Source: CAZTQN01 sp964615765
GTDB taxonomy: Bacteria > Planctomycetota > Phycisphaerae > Phycisphaerales > UBA1924
Direction: 5' to 3'
Assembly (NCBI GenBank): GCA_964615765.1
Contig: CAZTQN010000004.1
Coordinates: forward strand, 62,001 to 126,000
Length of the DNA stretch: 64,000 nt
The notes under the pieces were generated by a model, which was not told the origin of the DNA, ran no database searches, and saw only the letters and a list, made by a program, of their open reading frames with translations. This document shows, piece by piece, positions 1-8,038 of this stretch. The position numbers were made by a program, and so were the translations under genes. Positions within the stretch are counted from its first letter, which is position 1, and every line of letters begins with the position of its first letter.

Positions 1-1074
1 GCGACGGACACATACCAGTTCACGGCCCGAGAGGGCTCGACGATCGGTGTGTTTCCGGGTGAGACATACGGCCTGAACATGGTGCAGCGCGCGTTCCTCA
101 ACGACGGACGCATCGCGTTTTTCAACTCCAGCACGAACGGCGTGCTCCCGAGTTCAGCGGACGACTTTCTCTTCCTGAGCGGCAACCCGCCGACCGTGGT
201 CGCGCAGAACGGCGGGGCGACGCCCGTGGGCCAGTCGTTCACCCCGCCGTCGGTGATCACGGCGCTCGAGGACGAGTTCGCCGTGAACGCCACGGGAACG
301 CGGTCGATCTACACCGCGCTGGTCGGGGTCGGGGCGGCGGCGCGCGAGGTCGCGGTCGTCGACGGGAACGTCGTGCTCGAGATCGGGCAGAACCTGCCCG
401 GGATCACCGGCACGTTCACGCGGATCGACACCATCAGCGATGTGCGGATGAGCGCGAGCGGGCGGTGGGCGGCCCACGGGCGCGCGTCGGACGGCGTGAC
501 CACCCCGGGCCCGAACTACCTCGTCGTCGACGGACAGGTGCTCTTCAGCGGCGACGTGACCATGCCCGGCGGGTTCGCCGGCGAGGCGGTGATCTCCGTC
601 ATCGACCTCGGGTTCACGACGCAGGGCGATCTGTGGTACGGCGTGGTCACCAGCTTCGGCCGCTCGGTGGTGATGGTCATCCCGGTCGCGCCCGGCAGCC
701 CCCCCATCACCGCGTTCGAGACCGGCTCCGCCCTCGACCTCAACAACAACGGCGACCCGTTCGACGATCAGGCGACCGTCACGGGGATCTTCTCCGCGGC
801 CCTCGCGGACGACGGCACGCTGTACCTGATCACCCGCAACTCGGCCCCGGTGTCGCAGTTCCAGTTCGACGTCATCGGGTGGACCACCGTCGATCTGCCG
901 GTCGTGTGCCGGGCCGACATCAACGGGCAAGGCGGGATCACCGTCCAGGACATCTTCGACTTCCTCGCGGCGTGGTTCGCCGGCGGGGCGAGCGGCGACT
1001 TCAACGGGCAGGGCGGGATCACGGTGCAGGACATCTTCGATTTCCTCGCCGCGTGGTTCGCCGGCTGCCCGTGA
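1..1074 (+). CDS. Secreted protein with C-terminal paired dockerin-like repeats (5' partial)
   Basis: The reading frame is open from base 1, so the N-terminus lies outside the window; 357 residues are visible. Most of it is a beta-rich region of unknown function with Gly/Val-rich strands and short acidic loops. The last ~55 residues hold two near-identical copies of a dockerin-like unit (DINGQGGITVQDIFDFLAAW and DFNGQGGITVQDIFDFLAAW), each starting with a D.N..GG calcium-loop-like motif and ending in WFAG; a Cys precedes the first unit and another stands one residue before the end. Such tandem tails occur on secreted proteins of Phycisphaerae and presumably anchor or sort them (inference). 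The next gene starts 47 bp downstream with the same type of tail, so the two may be co-expressed. No enzymatic motif is visible. Confidence 0.8.
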   Translation, partial: ATDTYQFTAREGSTIGVFPGETYGLNMVQRAFLNDGRIAFFNSSTNGVLPSSADDFLFLSGNPPTVVAQNGGATPVGQSFTPPSVITALEDEFAVNATGTRSIYTALVGVGAAAREVAVVDGNVVLEIGQNLPGITGTFTRIDTISDVRMSASGRWAAHGRASDGVTTPGPNYLVVDGQVLFSGDVTMPGGFAGEAVISVIDLGFTTQGDLWYGVVTSFGRSVVMVIPVAPGSPPITAFETGSALDLNNNGDPFDDQATVTGIFSAALADDGTLYLITRNSAPVSQFQFDVIGWTTVDLPVVCRADINGQGGITVQDIFDFLAAWFAGGASGDFNGQGGITVQDIFDFLAAWFAGCP

Positions 1075-1121
1075 GGCGGCGGGCGGAGCGATCGGGCGCA
1101 CGAATCAACAGGAGAAGGACG

Positions 1122-2804
1122 ATGCGCATGGGAAGACTGTTGCGAGCGGGTGTGGCGGCGGCGTGTATGTTCGGGGCGGTCGCCCCGGTCATGGCGCAGA
1201 CCACCTACACCATGACGGGAACCGCCGGGTTCATGCAGGACCTGGACGCCAACGACGGGTTCGTCTATCAGACGGAGTTCGGCGCGGGCCAGACATGGAC
1301 GGCGGAGGTCGTGCTGCCGGCGCAGGCGTCGCTGCTGTTCGCCGCTAACACGCAGAGCCAGGGGGGCTCGCGCACGGACTACATCCCGATCTCGCTGACG
1401 AACCTGACGATCACGCGGGCGGGCGGCCCGCCGATCGTGCTGGCGACGTCCGCCGCCCCGCTCACAGGGACGCTCCGCTTCTGGCACCGCGCCAGCGCTG
1501 GCCAGCACTTCGCGGAGTTCCTGTTCACCATCGGCGTCTCTCCGACGCGGACGACGATCACCTTCTCGCTCAACGCGCAGATCAACGACGACGCGGCGTA
1601 CGACCTGCTGTTCGTGCAAGGCACGCCCAGCGCCAACACGCCCGACGCCAACTACTTCCCCGCGTTCAACACGGCCGGTCTGCGCGACGGGCAGTACCGC
1701 ACGACCTCCCTCGCGATCGACGCGTTCGTGCCGGTCTTCCCGGGTCGCGGGCGGTACAACGGCAACATGGAGACCTTCGTCAACGCGGCTGACCCGAACC
1801 CCACGCCGGGCGCCTGCTGCTTCCCCAACGGCACGTGCCGCCTGAGCAACGCCGACGGGTGCAACACCGCGGCCGGGTTCACTTGGTTCAGCGGGCAGAC
1901 GTGCAGCCCGTCGCCGTGCCCCCCGCCGACGGGTCGGTGCTGCGGCCTCGCGGCCGGGTGCACGATCACCCCGCAGGCAAACTGCGACCCGGACATCGGC
2001 CAGTGGACCTTCGGGGCAACGTGCTCGCCGAACGCCTGCCCGGTGCTCGGGGCGTGCTGCCAGTTCGACGGGACGTGCCTGCTGATCACCGAGGTGGACT
2101 GCGGCGGCGACCCGTGGGACGCCGGCGCGACGTGCGCGCCCAACAACTGCCCCGCGCCGACGGGCGCCTGCTGCGACTCCGCCCAGGCGTGCACGATCGT
2201 CTCGCTGAGCGCGTGCGGCACGCTCGGCGGCACGTACCTCGGCGACAACGTCACCTGCGGCCCGACCACCTGCACTCCTGGCGCCTGCTGCGACCCGACG
2301 ACGCTTGACTGCACGAGCCTGACGGAGCAGGAGTGCTTCGACAACGGGCTGGAGTTCCGCGGCGCGGGCGTCGCGTGCACGCCCGACCCGTGCTCGAACA
2401 CGCCGCAGCCCGTTACCGTCACCCGCGCCGGCGCGGGCGACGGGACCGTCACCAGCAACCCCGCCGGCATCACCTGCGGCTCGGTGTGCACGTTCAACTT
2501 CCCGGGCGCGAGCGTGGTCGTGCTGACGGCGACGCCGACCGCCACGTCCGCGTTCGCGGGCTGGAGCGGCGACTGCTCCGGCACCGGCGACTGCACGCTG
2601 ACGATGACCGCGGCCCGTAGCGTGACCGCGACGTTCACCTGCCGCGCTGACTTCAACAACGCCGGCGGGCTCACGGTTCAGGACATCTTCGACTTCCTCG
2701 CCGCCTACTTCGCGGGCCTGCCCGCGGCGGACTTCAACGGCGCCGGCGGGCTGACGGTGCAGGACATCTTCGACTATCTGGCCGCCTACTTCGCGGGGTG
2801 CTGA
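1122..2804 (+). CDS. Secreted Cys-rich repeat protein with dockerin-like tail
   Basis: 560 residues. The ATG at 1122 follows a good ribosome-binding site (GGAGAAGG, 1111-1118) and opens a typical signal peptide (basic start, hydrophobic core, VMA cleavage near residue 25). Residues ~26-225 are beta-rich and unrecognised. Residues ~228-425 contain five Cys-rich modules beginning GACC or GRCC with a regular pattern (CC....C...C...G..W..G..C.P..C), probably disulphide-bonded. Residues ~430-505 look like a bacterial extracellular repeat (GDGTVTSNPAGITCG, FAGWSGDCSG). Two dockerin-like units (FNNAGGLTVQDIFDFLAAYF, then FNGAGGLTVQDIFDYLAAYF) end the protein. The role is probably cell-surface or extracellular; no substrate can be inferred. 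Confidence 0.85.
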   Translation: MRMGRLLRAGVAAACMFGAVAPVMAQTTYTMTGTAGFMQDLDANDGFVYQTEFGAGQTWTAEVVLPAQASLLFAANTQSQGGSRTDYIPISLTNLTITRAGGPPIVLATSAAPLTGTLRFWHRASAGQHFAEFLFTIGVSPTRTTITFSLNAQINDDAAYDLLFVQGTPSANTPDANYFPAFNTAGLRDGQYRTTSLAIDAFVPVFPGRGRYNGNMETFVNAADPNPTPGACCFPNGTCRLSNADGCNTAAGFTWFSGQTCSPSPCPPPTGRCCGLAAGCTITPQANCDPDIGQWTFGATCSPNACPVLGACCQFDGTCLLITEVDCGGDPWDAGATCAPNNCPAPTGACCDSAQACTIVSLSACGTLGGTYLGDNVTCGPTTCTPGACCDPTTLDCTSLTEQECFDNGLEFRGAGVACTPDPCSNTPQPVTVTRAGAGDGTVTSNPAGITCGSVCTFNFPGASVVVLTATPTATSAFAGWSGDCSGTGDCTLTMTAARSVTATFTCRADFNNAGGLTVQDIFDFLAAYFAGLPAADFNGAGGLTVQDIFDYLAAYFAGC

Positions 2805-2808
2805 GCGC

Positions 2809-2842
2809 GGGGGCACCAGGGACCGGGCACCGGGCACCAGGG
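2809..2842 (+). other. G-quadruplex-type tract after a stop codon
   Basis: Beginning 5 bp after the stop codon of the preceding gene, the sense strand carries five runs of three or more G separated by 3-5 nt loops (units of the type GGGCACC and GGGACC). It lies between the stop codon and the intrinsic terminator at 2873-2908, so it would be in the 3' end of the mRNA. Similar G-rich tracts follow other stop codons in the window. Structure formation is not shown. Confidence 0.5.
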
Positions 2843-2872
2843 TTGTGCTCGGAGACTGTGACGAAGATCGAC

Positions 2873-2908
2873 GACCCCGTCCGGAGATTCCGGGCGGGGT
2901 CTTTGTTT
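2873..2908 (+). terminator. Rho-independent terminator
   Basis: A 12-bp stem (GACCCCGTCCGG pairing with CCGGGCGGGGTC, one G-T wobble) with a 5-nt loop is followed by TTTGTTT. It lies 68 bp after the stop of the Cys-rich secreted protein and ends its transcript before the convergent asparaginase gene. Confidence 0.85.
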
Positions 2909-2928
2909 GGGGCGTGCGTGCGTCGTGT

Positions 2929-3471
2929 TCAGTCGCGGACGAACGTGCGCCGGTCGCGGTCTTTGCGCACGCCGGGGAATGCCAGCACGCGCCCGTGGCT
3001 GGCGCAGTAGACGCCCGGGGGCAGAATGCCCGCGGCGAAGATGGCTTCCGTCAGGTTCTGCAGCGCGTCGGAGCGCACCATCTCGAACGGGCGCATCGCG
3101 CCCGTGAGCACGACCGGGACGCACAGCCGCGGCGGGGGCATGTCGCGCAGGATCCGCTCGCCCGTCACCGTCAGCGTGTCCGTGCCGTGCAGGATGACCA
3201 CCCCGCGGGACAGCGGGCCGGCGGACGTTGGGGGCAGTTGCCGGTCGGCCCCGCACGCGTCGAGGGCCTTGACGATCGCGTCGCGGTCGTCGTCGGTCAT
3301 GTGCAGGCTGTCCTTGCTCATGAGCTCGATGACGGAGACCTGCGTGTCCTCGAGGCGCAGCCGCTTGAGCATCCGCCGAACGACGGTGCGGCGGTTGGAG
3401 AGCTCGCCCGTCTGCTCGTCGTAGGTCTTCTCGATGGTGCCGCCGGTGGTGATCAGCGTGATGTGACGCAT
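2929..3471 (-). CDS. Asparaginase-family single-domain protein
   Basis: 180 residues. The N-terminal asparaginase/glutaminase domain is clear: TTGGTIE at residues 8-14 with the nucleophile-type Thr, HGTDT at 95-99 (the Thr-Asp pair of the catalytic triad region) and VVLTGAM at about 117-123. Full-length L-asparaginases are ~330 residues with a second C-terminal domain; here the protein stops after the first domain, as in a known group of short asparaginase-like proteins. It may hydrolyse asparagine or a related amide, or may have lost activity because part of the active site at the dimer interface is missing. The start is set at the ATG directly before RHITLI; longer in-frame extension upstream has no family similarity. 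Confidence 0.8.
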   Translation of the reverse strand: MRHITLITTGGTIEKTYDEQTGELSNRRTVVRRMLKRLRLEDTQVSVIELMSKDSLHMTDDDRDAIVKALDACGADRQLPPTSAGPLSRGVVILHGTDTLTVTGERILRDMPPPRLCVPVVLTGAMRPFEMVRSDALQNLTEAIFAAGILPPGVYCASHGRVLAFPGVRKDRDRRTFVRD

Positions 3472-3487
3472 CGCGGAGATGATACGA

Positions 3488-3520
3488 CAACGCCCGGGCG
3501 GTTCACCGGCCCGGGCGTTG
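3488..3520 (-). terminator. Possible terminator hairpin
   Basis: A 12-bp perfect stem (CAACGCCCGGGC / GCCCGGGCGTTG) with a 9-nt loop lies about 30 bp after the stop of the minus-strand lipoprotein gene. No T-run follows, so it may be a Rho-assisted or processing hairpin rather than a classic terminator. Confidence 0.4.
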
Positions 3521-3550
3521 AACTTCGAGCGGAAAAAGGCTGAGAAAAAC

Positions 3551-4159
3551 TCAGAGCGTGATGCCGAACTGCTGCGCGGTGGACTTGATGCCGTCGAGCA
3601 GCTTGGTGCCCTGGGTCTTGAGCTCACCGAGCTTCTTGGACAGGCCGTCGCCGGAGAGGTCCTTGAAGCCGGCGCTGACGGAGTCCGACAGCGACTTGAA
3701 CTGGGTGTTGAGGCCGGCCAGCTCGGTGTCGAAGGCGGGCTTCTTGTCGGCGACGACGGTCTTGCCGCCGTCGGTCAGCTTCTGAAGCTGGCCCTTGGCG
3801 GTGTCGACCATGCCGTTGAGTTCGGTCTTGAGCGCGTCAGACGCGCTGGTCGCGAGCTGGTTGGCCTTGTCGCCCGCGGCCTTGGCGGCGTCGTTCACCG
3901 CGGCCCCGGCCTTGTCGGTCGCCGTCTTCGCAGCGTCGCCCGCCTTGTCCGCCGCCGCCTTGGCGGTGTCGGTCACGGTCTTGCCGGCGTCCTTGACGGC
4001 CGCGCCGGCCTTGTCCGCCGCGCCCTTAGCGGCGTCAACCAGCCCGCCCGCGGGGTTGTTCCCACCCGCCGCCGGAGCCGGTTTTTCTTCGCAGCCCACC
4101 ACCCCGACGCTCAGCCCGACCACCGCGGCGAGCGCCATACCGGTCACACGATTCATCAT
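3551..4159 (-). CDS. Ala/Lys-rich repetitive lipoprotein
   Basis: 202 residues. The start is one of two adjacent ATGs; the first (4159) is preceded by AGAGGTG at proper spacing. The signal peptide ends in a lipobox (VVGC, Cys 23), so the mature protein should be lipid-anchored. Residues ~36-115 form imperfect ~11-residue repeats (DKAGAAV, DAAK, DKAGDA) typical of long amphipathic helices, like late-embryogenesis-abundant or apolipoprotein-type proteins. The C-terminal ~85 residues are also helical (LKTELNGMVDTAKGQLQKL). Probably a periplasmic or outer-membrane coiled protein; function unknown. Confidence 0.75.
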   Translation of the reverse strand: MMNRVTGMALAAVVGLSVGVVGCEEKPAPAAGGNNPAGGLVDAAKGAADKAGAAVKDAGKTVTDTAKAAADKAGDAAKTATDKAGAAVNDAAKAAGDKANQLATSASDALKTELNGMVDTAKGQLQKLTDGGKTVVADKKPAFDTELAGLNTQFKSLSDSVSAGFKDLSGDGLSKKLGELKTQGTKLLDGIKSTAQQFGITL

Positions 4160-4319
4160 CGAAAGCACCTCTTGAACCGGTCCGGGGTTCGCGGGGCCAA
4201 AGGCCGTGCACCAGCACGGCGGCCCGCGGTCCAAACGCGGTCTCCTGTGAGTCCCCATGCTACCACCGGGTAAGCCTTGGGTCACCGGGTCTTCACCTGC
4301 TCGGGTGCCCCCAAACGGG

Positions 4320-5027
4320 TCACGGACTCGGCGGTCCATCCGCGACAGACGCGGCCCATGCCCGCAGAACGCGGAGTTCCTCGCCCGGGAGGCGGTGCTT
4401 GTGCGGGTGCTGGTTGGACGTCGCGGCCTCAAGCGGGGCGAGCAGGTCCGCCGCGGCGTTAGCGGCGATGCCGGCCGTGACGTCGGCCCGGACGCCGGCG
4501 TCGGGGCTCTCGGCCCCGTGACAGCGCGCACACCGGAGCGCCAGCACGCGATCCGCGGCGAACGCGACCCCCGCGAGAGTTGCGCCGGGTGTGTCGGACG
4601 GTGCGAGCCCGCCCGCCGACGGGGCCGCGGCGTGACGCGGTGATGAGCGGTCGCGCACGCTCATGCTCGCTGCGATGATGATGCCCACCACCGGCACCGC
4701 CGGCACGGCGAGCGCCACGGTGTGGGCGAGCGCACGCAGGCCTTGCTCACGCCGCGCGGGCAGATCCGGCCAGCGCGTCCGCTTCCACAGAGCCGTCACC
4801 AGCCAGCGCCAGTGCAGCGCCACATGCACGACGATCGCGGCCACCAGCCCGGCGCTGATGATCGCGTGCGCCCGGCCGATGTCGTGCCGCGACAGGCCCC
4901 ACAGCACGCTGGTGCGGTTGCTCCCGGGCGGCAGGGCGAACTGGATGATGGCGCCCGTGGCGACCAAGGCCGCGAGCAGTGCGCCCGCGAGCAGATCCAC
5001 TACAAGGATCGCCGCGCCGCGTGTCAT
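4320..5027 (-). CDS. DUF4405-like cytochrome b-type membrane protein with C-terminal haem-c motif
   Basis: 235 residues. Three hydrophobic segments (about 5-30, 53-75, 103-122) carry spaced histidines (H48, H54, H68, H72, H102) resembling the DUF4405/cytochrome b561 membrane haem domain. A ~40-residue Pro/Ala linker leads to one CARCH motif (Cys166, Cys169, His170), a c-type haem-binding signature, followed by LPGEELRVLRAWAASV, like the last helix of small c-type cytochromes. I infer a membrane electron-transfer protein combining b- and c-type haem. A distal Met ligand is not obvious. It is flanked by the lipoprotein and the CoA-transferase gene, which do not clarify its partner. Confidence 0.7.
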   Translation of the reverse strand: MTRGAAILVVDLLAGALLAALVATGAIIQFALPPGSNRTSVLWGLSRHDIGRAHAIISAGLVAAIVVHVALHWRWLVTALWKRTRWPDLPARREQGLRALAHTVALAVPAVPVVGIIIAASMSVRDRSSPRHAAAPSAGGLAPSDTPGATLAGVAFAADRVLALRCARCHGAESPDAGVRADVTAGIAANAAADLLAPLEAATSNQHPHKHRLPGEELRVLRAWAASVADGPPSP

Positions 5028-5110
5028 GGGCTGGTATCCGCCCGAAACATGACATCGTACGCGGACGCCCGGCGGGCCAAACCGGAGAGTGCCCGGGCGC
5101 TCGGTGCGGA

Positions 5111-5923
5111 TCAGGCCCGGGCGACGGTGCGCTGCTCGATGCGCTTGGTCGGCACGGTCTTGATGATGCGGTCGATGAACGAGCCGGGGGTGTGCACGTC
5201 GTCGCCGTCGATCGCGCCGAGGTCGACGACGTCTTCGACTTCCGCGATCACGAACGCCGCGGCGGTCGCCATCATCGGGTTGAAGTTGCGGGCCGTCTTG
5301 CGATACACGAGGTTCCCGAACGGGTCGGCCGTGTGCGCCTTCACGAGGGCCAAGTCGGCGTACAGGCCGGTTTCCAGCACGTACTCACGCGGCGTGCCGC
5401 CCTGAGCGGCGGGCTTCGCGGCGCTGGTGGCCGGTCGGCCGGCGAAGCCGCGCCCGGGGATCGTCGCCCCGCCGATGCCCTGCGACGGGCGGAAGAACGC
5501 GCGCGACTCTTTCCCTTCCGCGACGAGCGTGCCGGCACCGGTCGCGGTGTAGAACGCCGGGATGCCCGCGCCGCCGGCGCGGATGCGCTCGGCGAGCGTG
5601 CCCTGCGGGTTGAACTCGACCTCCAGATCGCCGAAGAGGAACTGCTTCTCGAAAGTCGCGTTCTCGCCGACGTACGAGGAGATCATCTTGCGGATCTGGC
5701 GCGTCTGCAGCAGCAGGCCCAGGCCGAAGTCGTCGACGCCGGCGTTGTTGGAGACGCACGTGAGGTCCTTCACGCCCGAATCGCGGAGCGCGAGGATGAG
5801 ATGCTCGGGGATCCCGCACAGCCCGAAGCCGCCGACCATGACCGTGATGCCGTCGCGCAGGACGCCCAAATCACGCAGGTCGGCGAAGGCGGCGGCGGCG
5901 GACTGGTAGAGCTTGTTCGGCAT
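5111..5923 (-). CDS. scoA: 3-oxoacid CoA-transferase subunit A
   Basis: 270 residues. Subunit A of a SCOT-type CoA-transferase: GGFGLCGIPE at residues 31-40 (CoA-binding glycine loop), VSNNAGVDDFGLG at 58-70, and YRKTARNFNPMMATAA near 207-222. The enzyme moves CoA from succinyl-CoA to acetoacetate. Two oddities are visible. First, residues ~141-178 are a Gly/Ala/Pro-rich insertion (after GKESRAFF, before REYVLETGLYAD) that the usual ~230-residue subunit lacks. Second, the catalytic subunit B, normally directly downstream, is absent: the next gene on this strand is the DUF4405 protein. Either scoB is elsewhere in the genome or the protein is non-functional. The start is the ATG at 5923 (MPNKLY). 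Confidence 0.85.
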   Translation of the reverse strand: MPNKLYQSAAAAFADLRDLGVLRDGITVMVGGFGLCGIPEHLILALRDSGVKDLTCVSNNAGVDDFGLGLLLQTRQIRKMISSYVGENATFEKQFLFGDLEVEFNPQGTLAERIRAGGAGIPAFYTATGAGTLVAEGKESRAFFRPSQGIGGATIPGRGFAGRPATSAAKPAAQGGTPREYVLETGLYADLALVKAHTADPFGNLVYRKTARNFNPMMATAAAFVIAEVEDVVDLGAIDGDDVHTPGSFIDRIIKTVPTKRIEQRTVARA

Positions 5924-5945
5924 GATGCGCGAGGGTACGCACCGG

Positions 5946-6599
5946 CTAGCCCCAACGCACGTCGGCGATCCGCGTGTACACCTGGTCGGCCTGGTGCAGA
6001 CGCTCGGGCGGCACGGTGTGGGCCACGCCGATGACGAACAGCCCGGCGGCCTTGCCCGCCGCGATCCCCGTGGGCGTGTCTTCGATCGCGATGGTCCGGC
6101 GCGGATCAAGCCCGAGGGCCGCGGCGGCTTTGCGGTACCCCTCCGGGTCCGGCTTGCTCTGCGCGACATCGTCCGCCGTCACGATCACGCCCAGCAGCCC
6201 GTGCACCCCGATGACCTTCAGCATCGGCTCCACCGTCGAGCGGACCGAGCCGGAACACACGCCCACGGGCCCGCGCGCCGCGGCGGCGCGGACGCACTCC
6301 ACCGCGCCCGGCTGCACGCTGAAGCGCCCTTCGACGATGCCGCGTTCCATCAATGCCCACTTGACGCGGAGCAGCGCGCCGATCTCGTCCTCGCTGATCG
6401 TCGATCCGTTCCAGCGGGCGATGTTGACGTACGCCGATTCGTCGCCCTTGCCGACGATGTGCTCGACGAACTGCTGCTTGGAGAAGGTCCACCCGCGGTC
6501 TTTGACGGACTCAGCGATGGCCCACTCGTGCATGGGCTCGCTGTCGACCAGGACGCCGTCGAAATCGAAGATGACGCCGTCCGGTCGCATTCGGTGCAC
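5946..6599 (-). CDS. HAD-superfamily phosphatase/phosphomutase (beta-phosphoglucomutase-like)
   Basis: 217 residues with all four HAD motifs: DFDGVLVDSE (nucleophile Asp 12, general acid Asp 14), VCSGS (motif II), the KPDPEGY lysine loop (motif III) and AIEDTPTG (motif IV). A helical cap of ~65 residues follows motif I, as in beta-phosphoglucomutase and phosphoglycolate phosphatase subfamilies. It likely dephosphorylates or isomerises a small sugar phosphate; the substrate cannot be read from the sequence. It starts 21 bp after the stop of the dehydratase gene upstream, so co-transcription is likely. A start three residues later (MRPDG) is possible. Confidence 0.85.
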   Translation of the reverse strand: MHRMRPDGVIFDFDGVLVDSEPMHEWAIAESVKDRGWTFSKQQFVEHIVGKGDESAYVNIARWNGSTISEDEIGALLRVKWALMERGIVEGRFSVQPGAVECVRAAAARGPVGVCSGSVRSTVEPMLKVIGVHGLLGVIVTADDVAQSKPDPEGYRKAAAALGLDPRRTIAIEDTPTGIAAGKAAGLFVIGVAHTVPPERLHQADQVYTRIADVRWG

Positions 6600-6620
6600 G
6601 CCCCGTGAGTGGTGAACAGA

Positions 6621-7160
6621 TCAGGCCGGGACCGAGATCCCGCTGGTGCGCAGCAGGGTTTTGAACCCGTCGCCGAAGACGAAGTTGTGGGCCGGGAAGG
6701 CCTCGCCCGGACGCCCCGCGGCTCCGGCGTTCTGATCGAGGTGGCTGAACATCAGGTCGATGGCGCCGATGGTGCGATACCCGGCGTCGGCGTGGGCGTG
6801 GTCGAAAAGGTCGACCACGCCGCGGGTGCTTGCGCCGGCCGCGTCCATGCGCTCGATGGTCGCGGTGTAGCGGAGCGTCATTCCGGGCCCGGCGTCGGCG
6901 GAGAGTTCGGCCTTGTTGATCTTCGCGAGGATGACCTTCTCGCGAAAGTCTTCCGCGTGCCCGACCAGAATCCCCGCCGTCTGGGCCATGCCCTCGAGGA
7001 TCAGGCTCGCCGGCATGACGGGCAGGGCCGCCAGCCCGCGCGACGCGTCGGCGGGGAAGTGGTCGTGCAGATGCTCCTCGGCGAGCGAGACGTTCTTGAT
7101 CGCCACCAGCCGCTGACGCGGCACAAGCTCGACGACCCGGTCGATCCACATCCAGCGCAT
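6621..7160 (-). CDS. 3-hydroxyacyl-ACP dehydratase-like hot-dog protein
   Basis: 179 residues, FabZ/FabA-like fold. The active-site His is in HDHFPAD (His 34) and the acidic residue in LILEGMAQTAG (Glu 56), spaced as in FabZ although a seven-residue insertion (RGLAALP) separates HFP from the VMPASL helix. It should dehydrate 3-hydroxyacyl-ACP. It is 43 bp from the acyl carrier protein gene, and a second dehydratase-like gene lies 0.9 kb upstream on the same strand, suggesting an accessory fatty-acid or polyunsaturated-lipid module. The C-terminal ~40 residues are less typical. Confidence 0.75.
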   Translation of the reverse strand: MRWMWIDRVVELVPRQRLVAIKNVSLAEEHLHDHFPADASRGLAALPVMPASLILEGMAQTAGILVGHAEDFREKVILAKINKAELSADAGPGMTLRYTATIERMDAAGASTRGVVDLFDHAHADAGYRTIGAIDLMFSHLDQNAGAAGRPGEAFPAHNFVFGDGFKTLLRTSGISVPA

Positions 7161-7203
7161 ACAGGCCCGTGGGTTGAGGTCCCGCGCTCGGCGGGCCCGA
7201 GGC

Positions 7204-7590
7204 TTACTTGGCGGCGAGCTTCTTCTCGACGAACGTCACCAGCGTGTCGACCGTGAAGATGTTCTTCACCTTCGCGACCGACGGGTCCTTCTCGAGGGCC
7301 GCGAAGTCCACGTGCGGCAGGCGGGCCTTCATCGCCGCGATCCCTTCCGGCGTGACCTTGCCGTCCTTGACGTACTTCGGGTCGTTCGCGGCCCCTTCGG
7401 CGAACAGCTCGCCCTGCCCGATCTTGATCCCGAACGCCTGTTCGAGCTTGAACACGATGTCCAGGAAGTCGATCGACTCGGCGCCCAGGTCGCCGACGAG
7501 CGTCGCCGTGGGCGTCACGTCGTCCTCGTCCGCCGCCAGGGCGTCCACCAGCACGTCTCGAACTTTCGCGAAGATTTGGTCACGGGTCAT
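7204..7590 (-). CDS. Acyl carrier protein (extended)
   Basis: 128 residues. The phosphopantetheine attachment site is DLGAESIDFLD with Ser 39. Helix I (RDQIFAKVRDVLVDALAADE) and the following segment fit the ACP fold. The protein is ~50 residues longer than housekeeping ACPs (~78): a segment rich in Lys and Ala precedes a final helix NIFTVDTLVTFVEKKL that matches the usual last ACP helix, so the extra residues sit in the loop between helices II and III. It lies between two hot-dog dehydratase genes, so it probably serves that pathway rather than general fatty-acid synthesis. The ATG at 7590 is the first start in frame next to the conserved helix. Confidence 0.85.
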   Translation of the reverse strand: MTRDQIFAKVRDVLVDALAADEDDVTPTATLVGDLGAESIDFLDIVFKLEQAFGIKIGQGELFAEGAANDPKYVKDGKVTPEGIAAMKARLPHVDFAALEKDPSVAKVKNIFTVDTLVTFVEKKLAAK

Positions 7591-7639
7591 TGGTCGCGAG
7601 TGTATCCCGAACATCACCGCCCATCGCGGCCACGCCCGC

Positions 7640-8014
7640 TCAGCCCTGGAGCGGCTGGTGCAGGGCGACGCAGTTGCCCTCGGAGTCCTCGAACTCCGCG
7701 ACAAACCCGACTTCCGGCACGGCCTTGCGTGGGTACAGCACCCGCCCGCCCGCCGCCCGCACCCGGGCCAGGGCCGCATCGATGTCCGGCGTCCGAAAGT
7801 ACACCCGCGTCCCGGCCCGCCCGGGGGTGTACGACTCGCCCGCCGCCAGCGCCCCGGTAATGCCCGGCTGATCCGGCGCGTATGGGAACAGCGCCATCGG
7901 GTGCCCGTCGATCAGCGTCCGCTCGAGCGTGATGACCAAGACCGCCTCGTAGAACGCCACCGCCCGGTCCAGGTCGGTCACGGGGATCTCGAAGTAGCCG
8001 ACGGGGTTGGTCAT
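7640..8014 (-). CDS. VOC (glyoxalase/bleomycin-resistance) family protein
   Basis: 124 residues with the two beta-alpha-beta-beta-beta modules of the vicinal-oxygen-chelate fold: YFEIPVTDLDRAVAFYE at the start and TRVYFRTPDIDAALARV in the middle, ending in FEDSEGNCVALHQP. Members bind a metal and act on diverse small substrates; no substrate is evident. It sits between the ACP and the second dehydratase gene on the same strand with short gaps (24 and 49 bp), so it is probably co-transcribed. The start MTNPVGYF at 8014 is preferred over the in-frame ATG eight codons upstream because it begins the conserved strand. Confidence 0.8.
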   Translation of the reverse strand: MTNPVGYFEIPVTDLDRAVAFYEAVLVITLERTLIDGHPMALFPYAPDQPGITGALAAGESYTPGRAGTRVYFRTPDIDAALARVRAAGGRVLYPRKAVPEVGFVAEFEDSEGNCVALHQPLQG

Positions 8015-8038
8015 GGCGTCACCCGCGCTCCGCGGCAA

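Noticed and set aside
465..1121. Upstream extension of the 1122-2804 gene
   Set aside because: It overlaps the end of the first secreted protein and encodes an Arg/Pro/His-rich string typical of an alternative frame in GC-rich DNA; a signal peptide and RBS start at 1122.
3488..3520. Strong intrinsic terminator
   Set aside because: The stem is good but there is no T-run on either strand; kept only as a low-confidence hairpin.
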